From Burkholderiales bacterium (GTDB lineage Bacteria > Pseudomonadota > Gammaproteobacteria > Burkholderiales > SG8-41): 64,000 nucleotides of DNA. Position 1 is the first letter of the stretch. Every line of letters begins with the position of its first letter. The notes under the pieces are model-generated. The model ran no database searches, had not been told where the DNA came from, and was given only the letters and a program-made list of their open reading frames with translations. The position numbers and the translations under genes are program-made. Shown in pieces: positions 18,695 to 28,047 of this stretch. Where the stretch lies: NCBI GenBank assembly GCA_022841375.1, contig JALHRQ010000005.1, positions 183,828 to 247,827 of the forward strand, given 5' to 3'.

Positions 18695-20329
18695 TCAAAC
18701 GGTTTCCGGGATCATGTCGATGGCGCCGCAGGGGCATTCGGCGACGCAAACCCCACAGCCCTTGCAATAGTCATAATTGAACTGGAAGCGTTTACCGTCG
18801 CCCAGTTTGATCACCGCGTTATCCGGGCAAACGCCGTAGCAGTTGTCACATTCAAAACAGTTACCACAACTGAGGCAGCGACGGGCTTCGAACAGCGCGT
18901 TGTCTTCGGTCAGCCCGCCCTGCACTTCATCAAAACTGCTGGTGCGACGGGCCATCTCCAACTGGGGGCGCACGGTTTTCGGCGCATCGCTGTAATACCA
19001 GGGATTGAGCCGCTCAAACGTTGCGGGCGCGTGTTTGACGGATTGCGCAATCTGCGTTCCACGAAGCCAGGCATCAATATGGCGTGCGGCTTTTTTGCCG
19101 TGGCCGACCGCCACCGTCACGTTGCGCTCCGCCGGCACCATGTCGCCGCCGGCGAAAATCCCGGGGTGACCGGTCATCATCGTCGCCGCATCAACCTGAA
19201 CGACGCCATCGCTGATCTCAAGACCGGGCACGCCTTCCAGCAGCGACAGATCAACATCCTGACCCAGCGCCAGAATCAGCGAGTCGGCTTCCAGGGTTTC
19301 CAATTCGCCTGTCGGTTGCGGATTGCCTTTTTCATCGAGGGTCATTTTTTCAATGGTTAACGCGCCTTCGCCGGCCTGCCGGATGGTCGACAGCCATTTG
19401 ACCATCACACCTTCTTCCAGCGCCTCCTCGACTTCGAAATCATGCGCCGGCATGCGTTCGCGGGTACGACGGTAAACAATGATCGCTTCGGTGGCGCCCA
19501 GACGCTTGGCGGTACGGGCAACGTCAATGGCCGTATTGCCACCGCCATACACCACGACCCGGCGGCCGAGCATCGGCTGATCTTCGCCTTCCATCGAACG
19601 CAATACGGATATGGCATCAAGTATGTGCGATGAATCCTTGGCGGGTATGAAGGCACGCTTGGCGATATGCGCGCCGACGGCCAGAAACGCCGCATCGAAA
19701 TGACCTTCCTGCATGGCCGTAGCAATATTGGCGACCCGGGTATTCAGTTCAACTTTTACCCCCATCTCCACCACGCGCTGCATTTCGGCTTCAAGCACTT
19801 CACGCGGCAAACGGTATTTGGGTATGCCAAAACGCATCATCCCGCCCAGCAGCGGTCCCGCTTCCTTGACCGTCACGCGATGCCCCATCCGCCGCAGGTG
19901 ATAGGCGGCTGACATGCCTGAAGGACCGGCGCCGACCACAAGTACATGTTTACCGGATTCGGACGCAGGGCCCTTGAACTGCCAGCCGCGCTTCAGTGCC
20001 TCGTCGCCCAGAAACCGCTCCACCGAATTGATGCCGACCGCGGCATCGATCTTGCCGCGGTTACAGACGCCTTCACAGCTGTGATAACAAACCCGACCCA
20101 TGACCGCGGGAAACGGGTTGTCCCGGGTCAGATGCCGCCAGGCGGATTCATAGTCCCCGCTTTCGGCGTGAAACAGCCAGCCCTGGATATCTTCACCCGC
20201 CGGACACTGGGCGTTGCAGGGTGGCAGACGATCCACATACACCGGGCGCTCGGTACGCCAGGTGCCGGTCTTGTTCGCCAGTGAAGAGCCCGGATCCAGG
20301 GTGATCGCAAAAGGTTTTTGCATGTTCAT
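18695..20329 (-). CDS. GltD-like NAD(P)/FAD oxidoreductase fused to a C-terminal 2x[4Fe-4S] ferredoxin domain, 2-oxoacid oxidoreductase electron-transfer subunit
   Basis: PPCNAQCPAGEDIQGWL, VVGAGPSGMSAAYHL, VYGGGNTAIDVARTAKRLG, CLSCGNCFECDNCYGVCPDNAV...CKGCGVCVAECPCGAIDM; start at MNMQKPF chosen. Confidence 0.88.
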   Translation of the reverse strand: MNMQKPFAITLDPGSSLANKTGTWRTERPVYVDRLPPCNAQCPAGEDIQGWLFHAESGDYESAWRHLTRDNPFPAVMGRVCYHSCEGVCNRGKIDAAVGINSVERFLGDEALKRGWQFKGPASESGKHVLVVGAGPSGMSAAYHLRRMGHRVTVKEAGPLLGGMMRFGIPKYRLPREVLEAEMQRVVEMGVKVELNTRVANIATAMQEGHFDAAFLAVGAHIAKRAFIPAKDSSHILDAISVLRSMEGEDQPMLGRRVVVYGGGNTAIDVARTAKRLGATEAIIVYRRTRERMPAHDFEVEEALEEGVMVKWLSTIRQAGEGALTIEKMTLDEKGNPQPTGELETLEADSLILALGQDVDLSLLEGVPGLEISDGVVQVDAATMMTGHPGIFAGGDMVPAERNVTVAVGHGKKAARHIDAWLRGTQIAQSVKHAPATFERLNPWYYSDAPKTVRPQLEMARRTSSFDEVQGGLTEDNALFEARRCLSCGNCFECDNCYGVCPDNAVIKLGDGKRFQFNYDYCKGCGVCVAECPCGAIDMIPETV

Positions 20330-21327
20330 TCCGCCGTCTCCACATCCAGCAGGCCAAAGCGTTTGATATTGCGGTCTGCCCGCGCCTGTATCCCCGCCAG
20401 CATCTGCTGCTGCCCCTTGGCGCCGAACAAATGGGCAAACCTTTTTTGCGGCCGCAGGTATTCTTCCACCGGCACCCGGCGGCGGATTTTGGTGACCGCG
20501 GTCACTTCCCCGCCTTCGGCCTCGAACACCGGAAACAACCCGGTCTCGCGCGCCAGTCGCGCCAGCTTGATGGTGTCCTGACTGGCCGCGCCCCAACCCA
20601 GCGGACATGGCACCAGAATATGCAGGTAACGCGCCCCTCGAATACTCATTGCATGTTCGACTTTGGTCTCCAGATCATGCAGGTCAGCGACGGTCGCTGT
20701 CGCGACGTACGGAATCTCGTGCGCCATCGCAATCAACGGCACGTTTTTGCCCTGTCCGAATTGCGCACCGGGTTCGGCGCCTACGGCCATGGTGGTGGCG
20801 GTGCGTGCGCCGGCAGGGGTCGCCGAACTGCGCTGCACCCCTGTATTCATGTAAGCCTCGTTGTCGTAGCAGATATAAAGCACGTCATCGTTGCGCTCAA
20901 ACATGCCCGAAAGACAACCGAAACCGATATCAGTGGTGCCGCCGTCGCCGCCCTGTGCAATCACCCGTACGTTATTGCGACCTTTGACTTTCATCGCCGC
21001 GGCAATACCGGTGCCGACAGCCGCTGCGTTACCAAACAGCGAATGGATCCACGGTAATTGCCAGGATGTCTCCGGATAAGGTGTTGAAAACACTTCCAGA
21101 CAACCGGTCGCGTTGGCGGCAATCAACTGACCCTGGGTCGCCCGCATTGCCGCATCAACGGCATAGCGCGCGCCGAGCGCCTCGCCGCAGCCCTGACAGG
21201 CTCTATGGCCGGAATTCAGTGAATTGCTGCGCTCCAGCGAAGACTGCACGCTGCGCTGCTCCGGCGACAGCAGGCGGTTGCCCACAGTAAAAGTCCCGGT
21301 CTGGTAAAACTTGATCGGAGCAGTCAT
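20326..21327 (-). CDS. porB: 2-oxoacid:ferredoxin oxidoreductase subunit beta (TPP-binding)
   Basis: ACQGCGEALGARYAVDAAM, IAQGGDGGTTDIGFGCLSGMFERNDDVLYICYDNEAYMNTGVQRS; start MTAPIKFYQTG. Confidence 0.9.
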   Translation of the reverse strand: MTAPIKFYQTGTFTVGNRLLSPEQRSVQSSLERSNSLNSGHRACQGCGEALGARYAVDAAMRATQGQLIAANATGCLEVFSTPYPETSWQLPWIHSLFGNAAAVGTGIAAAMKVKGRNNVRVIAQGGDGGTTDIGFGCLSGMFERNDDVLYICYDNEAYMNTGVQRSSATPAGARTATTMAVGAEPGAQFGQGKNVPLIAMAHEIPYVATATVADLHDLETKVEHAMSIRGARYLHILVPCPLGWGAASQDTIKLARLARETGLFPVFEAEGGEVTAVTKIRRRVPVEEYLRPQKRFAHLFGAKGQQQMLAGIQARADRNIKRFGLLDVETAE

Positions 21328-21328
21328 C

Positions 21329-22582
21329 TCAGTGCACCTTTGAAGCGACAGTACCAATATCGCGCAGCAGATTTTCGGCAATCGGACCGCTGCGCCGGGT
21401 CGCGGCTTCACGCGCCAACTGGCGGTTGACGATGCCCCAGTCCAGATCCATGAATGCCAGCGGTTGCAGTTTGTCGGCGATGGCATCGCGCAAGGTCCGC
21501 GCCAGCGATGCCTTGGTGATCGCCCGGCCGCCAAGGCCGGCGATAACGGTATAGCCGTTCAATTGCAGTCCCGACAGCGCCAGGCGCACGTCGGTCGACA
21601 CCACCCCCCCCAACCCGACGGAGAAGCTTTTTTCCAGCACCACCACGCGCTTCGCACCCTGCAGCACCGCGCGTACGGCGGCCAGCGGAAACGGGCGGAA
21701 GGAATGGATGCCCAGCACACCGATTTTCACGCCGTCGTTGCGCAGTTCATCAACCGTATCCTTCAAGGTACCGATGACCGAGCCCAAGGCAATAACGATG
21801 GTCTCGGCATCTTCACAGCGGTAGTCGCGCACCAGCCCGCCGGAATTGCGGCCGAAGCGCTGCGCAAATTCAGCCGCAATTTGCGGAATACGTTCCAGCG
21901 CCATGGTCTGTTTGGCATGCGCGAGATACCGCACCTCCATAAAGGCCTCAGGACCGACCATCGCGCCTATCGATACCGGATCCGCCGGATCAAGCACCTG
22001 ACGTGGCTCATAGGTCGGCAGAAAAGCATCCACCTCGGCCTGTGCCGGCATATCCACCCGCTCGTAGGCATGCGTCAAGATGAAGCCGTCCATACACACC
22101 ATCACCGGCATCGATAATTCCTCGCCGAGTTTGAATGCCTGGATATGCAAATCCAGCGCTTCCTGGTTGCTTTCGGCAAACAACTGGATCCAGCCGCAGT
22201 CGCGCTGGCTCATCGAATCGCTGTGGTCGTTCCAGATATTGATCGGTGCGCCGATGGCACGGTTGGCGACCGTCATCACGATCGGTAAACCAAGGCCCGA
22301 GGCGTTGTAGATGGCTTCGGCCATGAACAACAACCCCTGGCTGGCGGTCGCGGTATAACTGCGCGCACCGGCGGCCGAGGCGCCGATGGCCACGCTCATC
22401 GCCGCAAATTCGCTTTCGACGTTGATGAATTCACAGGGTTTGAGTTCCCCGCTTTTCACCAGTTCGCCCAGTCCTTCGACGATATGCGTCTGCGGGGAAA
22501 TCGGATACGCGCAGATGACTTCGGGCCGGCACAGGGCAACGGACTCCGCCACTGCGCGAGAGCCTTCAATCTGCTTTTGCAT
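21329..22582 (-). CDS. porA: 2-oxoacid:ferredoxin oxidoreductase subunit alpha
   Basis: ICAYPISPQTHIVEGLGELVKSGEL...FINVESEFAAMSVAIGASAAGARSYTATASQGLLFMAEAIYNASGLGLPIVM. Confidence 0.92.
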   Translation of the reverse strand: MQKQIEGSRAVAESVALCRPEVICAYPISPQTHIVEGLGELVKSGELKPCEFINVESEFAAMSVAIGASAAGARSYTATASQGLLFMAEAIYNASGLGLPIVMTVANRAIGAPINIWNDHSDSMSQRDCGWIQLFAESNQEALDLHIQAFKLGEELSMPVMVCMDGFILTHAYERVDMPAQAEVDAFLPTYEPRQVLDPADPVSIGAMVGPEAFMEVRYLAHAKQTMALERIPQIAAEFAQRFGRNSGGLVRDYRCEDAETIVIALGSVIGTLKDTVDELRNDGVKIGVLGIHSFRPFPLAAVRAVLQGAKRVVVLEKSFSVGLGGVVSTDVRLALSGLQLNGYTVIAGLGGRAITKASLARTLRDAIADKLQPLAFMDLDWGIVNRQLAREAATRRSGPIAENLLRDIGTVASKVH

Positions 22583-23165
22583 GACTCAACTCCAATAATT
22601 CGTTCTTGATGTACTCGTAAGCTTCGGCGGCGGCAGCGACATTGCCTTCGGCAACCTTGCCGCTGAATATGTCGCGGATGGCATGGGAAACAGCGTCAAG
22701 CGTGATCAACCCCGACAGTGCGGCAAATCCGCCGAGCATCACGGCATTGGCGACCGGTCGGCCCAGGTGTTTCATCGCGATTTCAGTCGCCGGCACATGG
22801 GTCAGGCGTTCTCGCCGAAAACGTTGCGCAATATCGCCGACACCCAGTTCGTCAAAACTGCGCGTGCTGTTGATCAGCACATAACCATCGGGGTGCAATC
22901 CCTGGAAGACGTCAACCTGATGCAGCAAGGTGGGATCCTGGATGATCAACACATCCGGCGCGAGTATGGGTTCGCGCAAACGGATCTCGCGGTCATCAAT
23001 ACGACAGAAGGCAACCACTGGCGCCCCGGTGCGTTCCGAACCAAAACTGGGAAACGCCATCGCATGACGGCCCTGTTCAAATGCGGCGATCGACAGCATC
23101 TCTGCCGCTGTCACCACACCCTGACCACCCCGGCCATGAAACCGCACCTGAAGCATGGCGCCCAC
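22566..23165 (-). CDS. porG: 2-oxoacid:ferredoxin oxidoreductase subunit gamma
   Basis: VRFHGRGGQGVVTAAEMLSIAAFEQGRHAMAFPSFGSERTGAPVVAFCRI. Confidence 0.92.
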   Translation of the reverse strand: MGAMLQVRFHGRGGQGVVTAAEMLSIAAFEQGRHAMAFPSFGSERTGAPVVAFCRIDDREIRLREPILAPDVLIIQDPTLLHQVDVFQGLHPDGYVLINSTRSFDELGVGDIAQRFRRERLTHVPATEIAMKHLGRPVANAVMLGGFAALSGLITLDAVSHAIRDIFSGKVAEGNVAAAAEAYEYIKNELLELSHAKAD

Positions 23166-23214
23166 TCCCCCTGTTGAATGGGGTCTATTGTTTTCGCTGG
23201 GTCGTTTTCACGCT

Positions 23215-23228
23215 TTGATCTGAATCAA
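23215..23228. promoter_or_regulatory. Perfect FNR/ANR-type box upstream of the 2-oxoacid:ferredoxin oxidoreductase operon
   Basis: TTGATCTGAATCAA = TTGAT-N4-ATCAA. Confidence 0.7.
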
Positions 23229-23304
23229 GGCGAGGGGTCATCGCGAAAAATGCTGCGCCGCTTCATACGGCAGGCGACATCTCAGGGCGGTAATGCCCCG
23301 CAAA

Positions 23305-23805
23305 TCAGCAGGACATTGTCTCGAGAATAAACGCAGGGATTGCGTTCAAGCGTTGATATCGCCTCAAGACAGCGGCAGGAAGCCTGGCGACATTGGCGAC
23401 GATGCGTCGGCAGTTGCGTTCGCCGCAGTTGCACTTCATGGTCCAGACATCGTCGGCGCCGAGCAGCGTCGAATAGTCATGGGTGATCTCTTGACCTGCA
23501 GCAATCGGATTAAGCGCCCGCAGGTAAATGCCGCGGGGGGTGCGCACGACCATCGCATTGGGATTGCAGGCGTGATTGGCATAGGCGCCGATCTCGCCTT
23601 GCGGATCCAGATAATGATCGGCATCGTAGCGAAAGCAGTTTTCACCGCGCCGGCGATCTTTTTCCCAGTATCGCCAAACCTGATTTGCGGTGACGATACG
23701 CCCCCGTACCCGGCACAGCAGATCGCCGGGCTCGAATGCATGCAACGCGATAATGCCCAGGCCGTTGCGTACTGCGCGCACGGTCAATGACTTGCCGTAA
23801 TTCAT
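23305..23805 (-). CDS. SET domain-containing protein (putative protein-lysine methyltransferase)
   Basis: GEIGAYANHACNPNAMVV...PIAAGQEITHDYSTLL...MKCNCGERNCRR. Confidence 0.85.
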   Translation of the reverse strand: MNYGKSLTVRAVRNGLGIIALHAFEPGDLLCRVRGRIVTANQVWRYWEKDRRRGENCFRYDADHYLDPQGEIGAYANHACNPNAMVVRTPRGIYLRALNPIAAGQEITHDYSTLLGADDVWTMKCNCGERNCRRIVANVARLPAAVLRRYQRLNAIPAFILETMSC

Positions 23806-23900
23806 GGATAAGCCCTGTCGAGTTCAGCGCGACCAACCGGTCGGAGTTGCGGTTGCCATTGCCGGGCGAGCCCATGAGCGATGGCGACTGGGGCAGTATT

Positions 23901-23923
23901 TATTCAATAAAAACAAATACTTA
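23901..23923 (-). repeat. AT-rich recurrent intergenic motif (copy F)
   Basis: minus strand taagtatttgtttttattgaata, resembles copies at 43295 and 15575. Confidence 0.5.
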
Positions 23924-23940
23924 TGAATTATCCGAATATA

Positions 23941-25836
23941 TCATTCTTTCAGCACGCTACGAATCTGCTCCAGCGCCGCAGGGTCCTCGATGGTCGTCAA
24001 GTCGCCGGGATCACGTCCCTCGGCCAACGCCTGCAACGATCGCCGCAACAGCTTGCCGGAACGGGTTTTTGGCAAGGCATTGACGAATAACACGCGTTGC
24101 GGTCGCGCGATCGCGCCCAACTGATGGTCGACCGCATCCATGACCTCTTTTTCCTGCCGTTTGCGATCAGCATCGGTATTGAGCCGGGAGGCATCCTTGA
24201 CCACGGCGAACGCCAGCGGCATCTGCCCTTTCAACGCATTCGCCACGCCGACCACCGCCACCTCGGCGATATTGGCATGGGATTGCACGGCCTCCTCGAT
24301 TTCACGCGTACCGATGCGGTGACCGGCGACATTGATCACATCATCGGTGCGTCCGAGAATGAAGGTATAACCTTCCTTGTCACGAACGCCCCAGTCGAAA
24401 GTGGAATACAGCAGCAACTTGGGAAAGGTTTTGAAATAGGTGTTGACGAAGCGCTCATCGTCTCCCCAGACCGTGGTCATGCACCCGGGCGGCAGCGGCG
24501 GCTTGATCGTCAGAACACCTTTTTCGCCGGGTCCGGCTTCAGTCGCGTCCGATTCCCGCAGCAGTTTAAGGTCATAGCCGTAGACCGGGAAACCAGGGCT
24601 GCCGTATTTGACCTGGGCTTTTTCGATACCCGGCGCCAGCGACAGTATCGGCCAACCGGTTTCGGTCTGCCAGTAATGATCAATCACCGGCTTGCCGATG
24701 GCGTCGTGGATCCAGCGATGCGTCGGTTCATCCAGCGGTTCACCGGCGAGGAACAGGTGGCGCAATGAAGACAGGTCGTATTTCTTCAGATACGCCGGAT
24801 CCTGCTTTTTCAGCACCCGTGCCGCAGTCGGCGACGAAAACATCACCGAGACTTTTTGTTCCTGTACGATTTTCCACCAGATGCCGGCGTCCGGCCGGAT
24901 CGGCAGGCCTTCATACAATATGGTGGTCATGCCGTGGATCAGCGGACCGTAGACGATGTACGAATGCCCCACCACCCAGCCCACGTCGGACGTGGTGAAC
25001 ATTGTTTCACCGGGCTTGCCGCAGTAGATGTGCTCCATCGAGCTGGCCAGCGCCACCGCATAACCGCCGGTGTCGCGCTGCACCCCCTTGGGCTTGCCGG
25101 TGGTGCCCGAGGTGTAGAGGATGTAGGAAGGTTCGCTTGATTCCAGCCAGGTCACCGGCACTTGAGTTTTGCCATGCCGCTGCACCTGCTCGGCATAATC
25201 CACGTCACGACCCGCCACCATCGTGATGGCCTTGTCGATGCCGCGGTTGACCACCAGCACTTTATGCGGTGGATGTTTGGCCAGACTCACCGCATCGTCG
25301 ACCAGTGGTTTGTAATGGATGGCTTTACCGCCACGCAAACCGGCATCCGCGGTAATCAGCAGCTTCGGTTTGGCGTCATCGATCCGGGACGCGCAGCTCG
25401 CGGCGGCAAAACCGCCGAATACCACCGAATGCACGGCACCGATGCGCGCACAGGCCAGCATCGCGAACGCGGCTTCCGCAATCATCGGCATATAGATCAG
25501 CACACGGTCGCCGCGACCCACGCCCTGAGCTGCAATCACCGCGGCGCAGGCATTGACCGCTTCATGCAGCTCACGGTAGGTATAACTGCGCTGGGTATCG
25601 GTTTCGGTGGAGATATAGACCAGCGCCGGCTGGTCGCCGCGGGTGGCGAGATGCCGGTCGATCGCGTTGTAACAAAGATTGGTCTGGCCGCCGACGAACC
25701 ATTTGGCGAACGGCGGCTTGCTGAAATCGAGAACCTGGTCAAAAGGGCGATGCCAATGGATGCGTTGCGCCTCTTCCGTCCAGAACGCTTCGCGGTCCTC
25801 GATGGAACGACGATGAAAATCGGCGTAGACGCCCAT
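23941..25836 (-). CDS. prpE: Propionyl-CoA synthetase (acetyl-CoA synthetase family)
   Basis: SYILYTSGTTGKPKGVQRDTGGYAVALASSMEHIY, YWQTETGWPI, GRTDDVINVAGHRIGTREIE. Confidence 0.9.
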   Translation of the reverse strand: MGVYADFHRRSIEDREAFWTEEAQRIHWHRPFDQVLDFSKPPFAKWFVGGQTNLCYNAIDRHLATRGDQPALVYISTETDTQRSYTYRELHEAVNACAAVIAAQGVGRGDRVLIYMPMIAEAAFAMLACARIGAVHSVVFGGFAAASCASRIDDAKPKLLITADAGLRGGKAIHYKPLVDDAVSLAKHPPHKVLVVNRGIDKAITMVAGRDVDYAEQVQRHGKTQVPVTWLESSEPSYILYTSGTTGKPKGVQRDTGGYAVALASSMEHIYCGKPGETMFTTSDVGWVVGHSYIVYGPLIHGMTTILYEGLPIRPDAGIWWKIVQEQKVSVMFSSPTAARVLKKQDPAYLKKYDLSSLRHLFLAGEPLDEPTHRWIHDAIGKPVIDHYWQTETGWPILSLAPGIEKAQVKYGSPGFPVYGYDLKLLRESDATEAGPGEKGVLTIKPPLPPGCMTTVWGDDERFVNTYFKTFPKLLLYSTFDWGVRDKEGYTFILGRTDDVINVAGHRIGTREIEEAVQSHANIAEVAVVGVANALKGQMPLAFAVVKDASRLNTDADRKRQEKEVMDAVDHQLGAIARPQRVLFVNALPKTRSGKLLRRSLQALAEGRDPGDLTTIEDPAALEQIRSVLKE

Positions 25837-25930
25837 ATCCCCTCCAGTGATTGGCCGGGGCGGCGCTAATTTGGAATGACTGCGTTGAAATGGTTACGAC
25901 GCCCGCCGGGACATTATCCCCCGCCGGGTC

Positions 25931-26920
25931 TTACAAAATCCTGACCACGGCACGGCCGCGAATTTCACCTTTGAGCATGCGCTCAAAATACCCGGGCAAA
26001 TCAGTCAGGCTAATCGTAAGGGCGATGGCATTGAGATGACGCGGCTTGAGATCGGTGGCCAGTCGCCCCCAGACTTTTTTGCGCAGCGCCAACGGCGTCG
26101 CGACGGAGTCCACGCCGATCAGGCGCACGCCGCGCAAAATGAACGGCAGCACATTGGTTTTGAACTCGATGCCGCCGGCATTGCCGAAGCTGCCGATGAC
26201 ACCCTGCGGCTGCATGCTGCGGGTCAGCCAGCCCAACTGATCGCCACCGACTGAATCGAAAGCGGCCGCCCATAGCGGCTTTTCCAGCGGCCGCGTGCCG
26301 AAATCCAGGGTATTGCGGTCGAGAATTTCTGCGGCGCCGAGATCACGCAAATAGCCATGTTCTGCCGCCTTGCCGGTGATCGCCGTCACCGCATAACCCC
26401 TGCCTGCCAGCATGTCGATCGCCAGGCTGCCCACGCCGCCGGTAGCACCGTTGACCAGCACTTTGCCGGCAGCGGGCGTCATGCCGTTCATTTCCAGCAA
26501 TTCGACCGCCAGACCCGCGGTGTAACCGGCGGTGCCCAGCGCCATCGCTTCAAACAGCGTCAGTCCATTGGGCAGCGGCACCAACCAGTCCGCAGGCACG
26601 CGGCATATGCCGGAATATCCGCCGTCATGTGCAACACCCATGTCGTAGCTGGTGCAGATGACTTCGTCACCCGCCTTGAAGCGAGCATCGCCGGAACTGA
26701 GCACAATACCCGCCGCATCGATGCCGGCGATCAGCGGATAGTTACGAATGATTTTGCCGCCGGCGCCGGTCGCCGCCAGTGCATCCTTGAAATTAACGCT
26801 GGAAAACGCGGTCTGCAACACCACCTCGCCGCGGCCGATTTCCGCCGTCGGCACGTCACAGATACGGCCTTCTATCTTGTTGTTTTCATTAAATATTCTG
26901 TAAGCCTTGCAGTGTTCCAT
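25931..26920 (-). CDS. YhdH/AcuI-type acrylyl-CoA reductase-like quinone oxidoreductase
   Basis: SSVNFKDALAATGAGGKIIRNYPLIAGIDAAGIV, VNGATGGVGSLAIDMLAGRGYAV. Confidence 0.88.
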   Translation of the reverse strand: MEHCKAYRIFNENNKIEGRICDVPTAEIGRGEVVLQTAFSSVNFKDALAATGAGGKIIRNYPLIAGIDAAGIVLSSGDARFKAGDEVICTSYDMGVAHDGGYSGICRVPADWLVPLPNGLTLFEAMALGTAGYTAGLAVELLEMNGMTPAAGKVLVNGATGGVGSLAIDMLAGRGYAVTAITGKAAEHGYLRDLGAAEILDRNTLDFGTRPLEKPLWAAAFDSVGGDQLGWLTRSMQPQGVIGSFGNAGGIEFKTNVLPFILRGVRLIGVDSVATPLALRKKVWGRLATDLKPRHLNAIALTISLTDLPGYFERMLKGEIRGRAVVRIL

Positions 26921-26927
26921 GGTGCCC

Positions 26928-28028
26928 TCACGGTAAATGGGGTTGAGCAAGGTAATGGTGGGTCTGCATTTCGGTCAGACGACTGGCCAACCGCTCTTTT
27001 AACGATGCATTCAAATGCGCCTGAAAGCCGTCGCTGTCGGTGGCCGCTGCCACCAGATCATCGACCGCAACGGCAGCACCCAGCATCAGCTTCACCCGCC
27101 GATCATAGAACTCATCCACCAACCACACAAACCGCCGCAGTTTGTCGCTGTCATCCGGCGTAAAACGCGGCACTGCGGAGATCAGCACCGTGTGATAACG
27201 GCGTGCCAGTTCAATGTAATCGGGTTTACCACGCGGACCTGCACAGAGTTCCTCGAAATCAAACCAGGCAATGCCCGGTGCCTGCCGGCGCACGCGGATG
27301 ATCCGGTCTTCGATATCCAGTGGCGCGTTGTCTTCGGCGCCGCTGGAGATATTCGTAAAACCTTGATCAAGATGGCGGTCGGCATCCACGCCCATATGAT
27401 ATGTGCCCGCCTTCTCCAGCTCACGCAAGCGGTAGTCGGTGCCGGCATCGACGTTGACCACCGTCATGCGGGCGAGAATCAAATCGATGGCAGGTAGAAA
27501 CTGCACGCGCTGTAACCCATGCTGATACAGCTCGGTCGGCGCAAAATTGGAAGTCGTCAGCAGCACCACGCCCTCTGCCATCAGCCCTTCCAGCAGCCGC
27601 CGCATCAGCATCGCATCGGTGATGTCGGTGACGTGAAACTCGTCAAGACACAGGATTTGCGCCTGATCAGCGATGTCGTGGGCAATCAGCGACAGTGGAT
27701 CGGCCTGTCCCTGGTGTCGGGTCAGACCCTTGTGGATTTCCTGCATGAAACGGTGGAAATGCACGCGCTTCTTGGTGACGTCCGGCACGAACGCAAAAAA
27801 GCTGTCCATCAGGAAGCTTTTGCCGCGACCGACTCCACCCCACAAATAGACGCCGCGAATCACCCGACTGCGATTGAGGAAACTCAGCAGGCCGCGGCGC
27901 TGCTGGCGATGATCAAGGTCTTCATGGACGCGCTGCAGTTCCTGTGCAGCGACATGCTGCGCCTCATCGGGCGCAAAACCATGCTCGGCGGCACGCTCCC
28001 GCAGGAACTGGACGAAATCGGCGGACAA
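26928..28028 (-). CDS. zapE: Cell division ATPase ZapE (AFG1 family)
   Basis: GVYLWGGVGRGKSFLMDSFF, KKRVHFHRFMQEIH, LCLDEFHVTDITDAMLMRRLLEGL. Confidence 0.93.
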   Translation of the reverse strand: MSADFVQFLRERAAEHGFAPDEAQHVAAQELQRVHEDLDHRQQRRGLLSFLNRSRVIRGVYLWGGVGRGKSFLMDSFFAFVPDVTKKRVHFHRFMQEIHKGLTRHQGQADPLSLIAHDIADQAQILCLDEFHVTDITDAMLMRRLLEGLMAEGVVLLTTSNFAPTELYQHGLQRVQFLPAIDLILARMTVVNVDAGTDYRLRELEKAGTYHMGVDADRHLDQGFTNISSGAEDNAPLDIEDRIIRVRRQAPGIAWFDFEELCAGPRGKPDYIELARRYHTVLISAVPRFTPDDSDKLRRFVWLVDEFYDRRVKLMLGAAVAVDDLVAAATDSDGFQAHLNASLKERLASRLTEMQTHHYLAQPHLP

Positions 28029-28047
28029 AGTCGAACTGTAATTCGGG

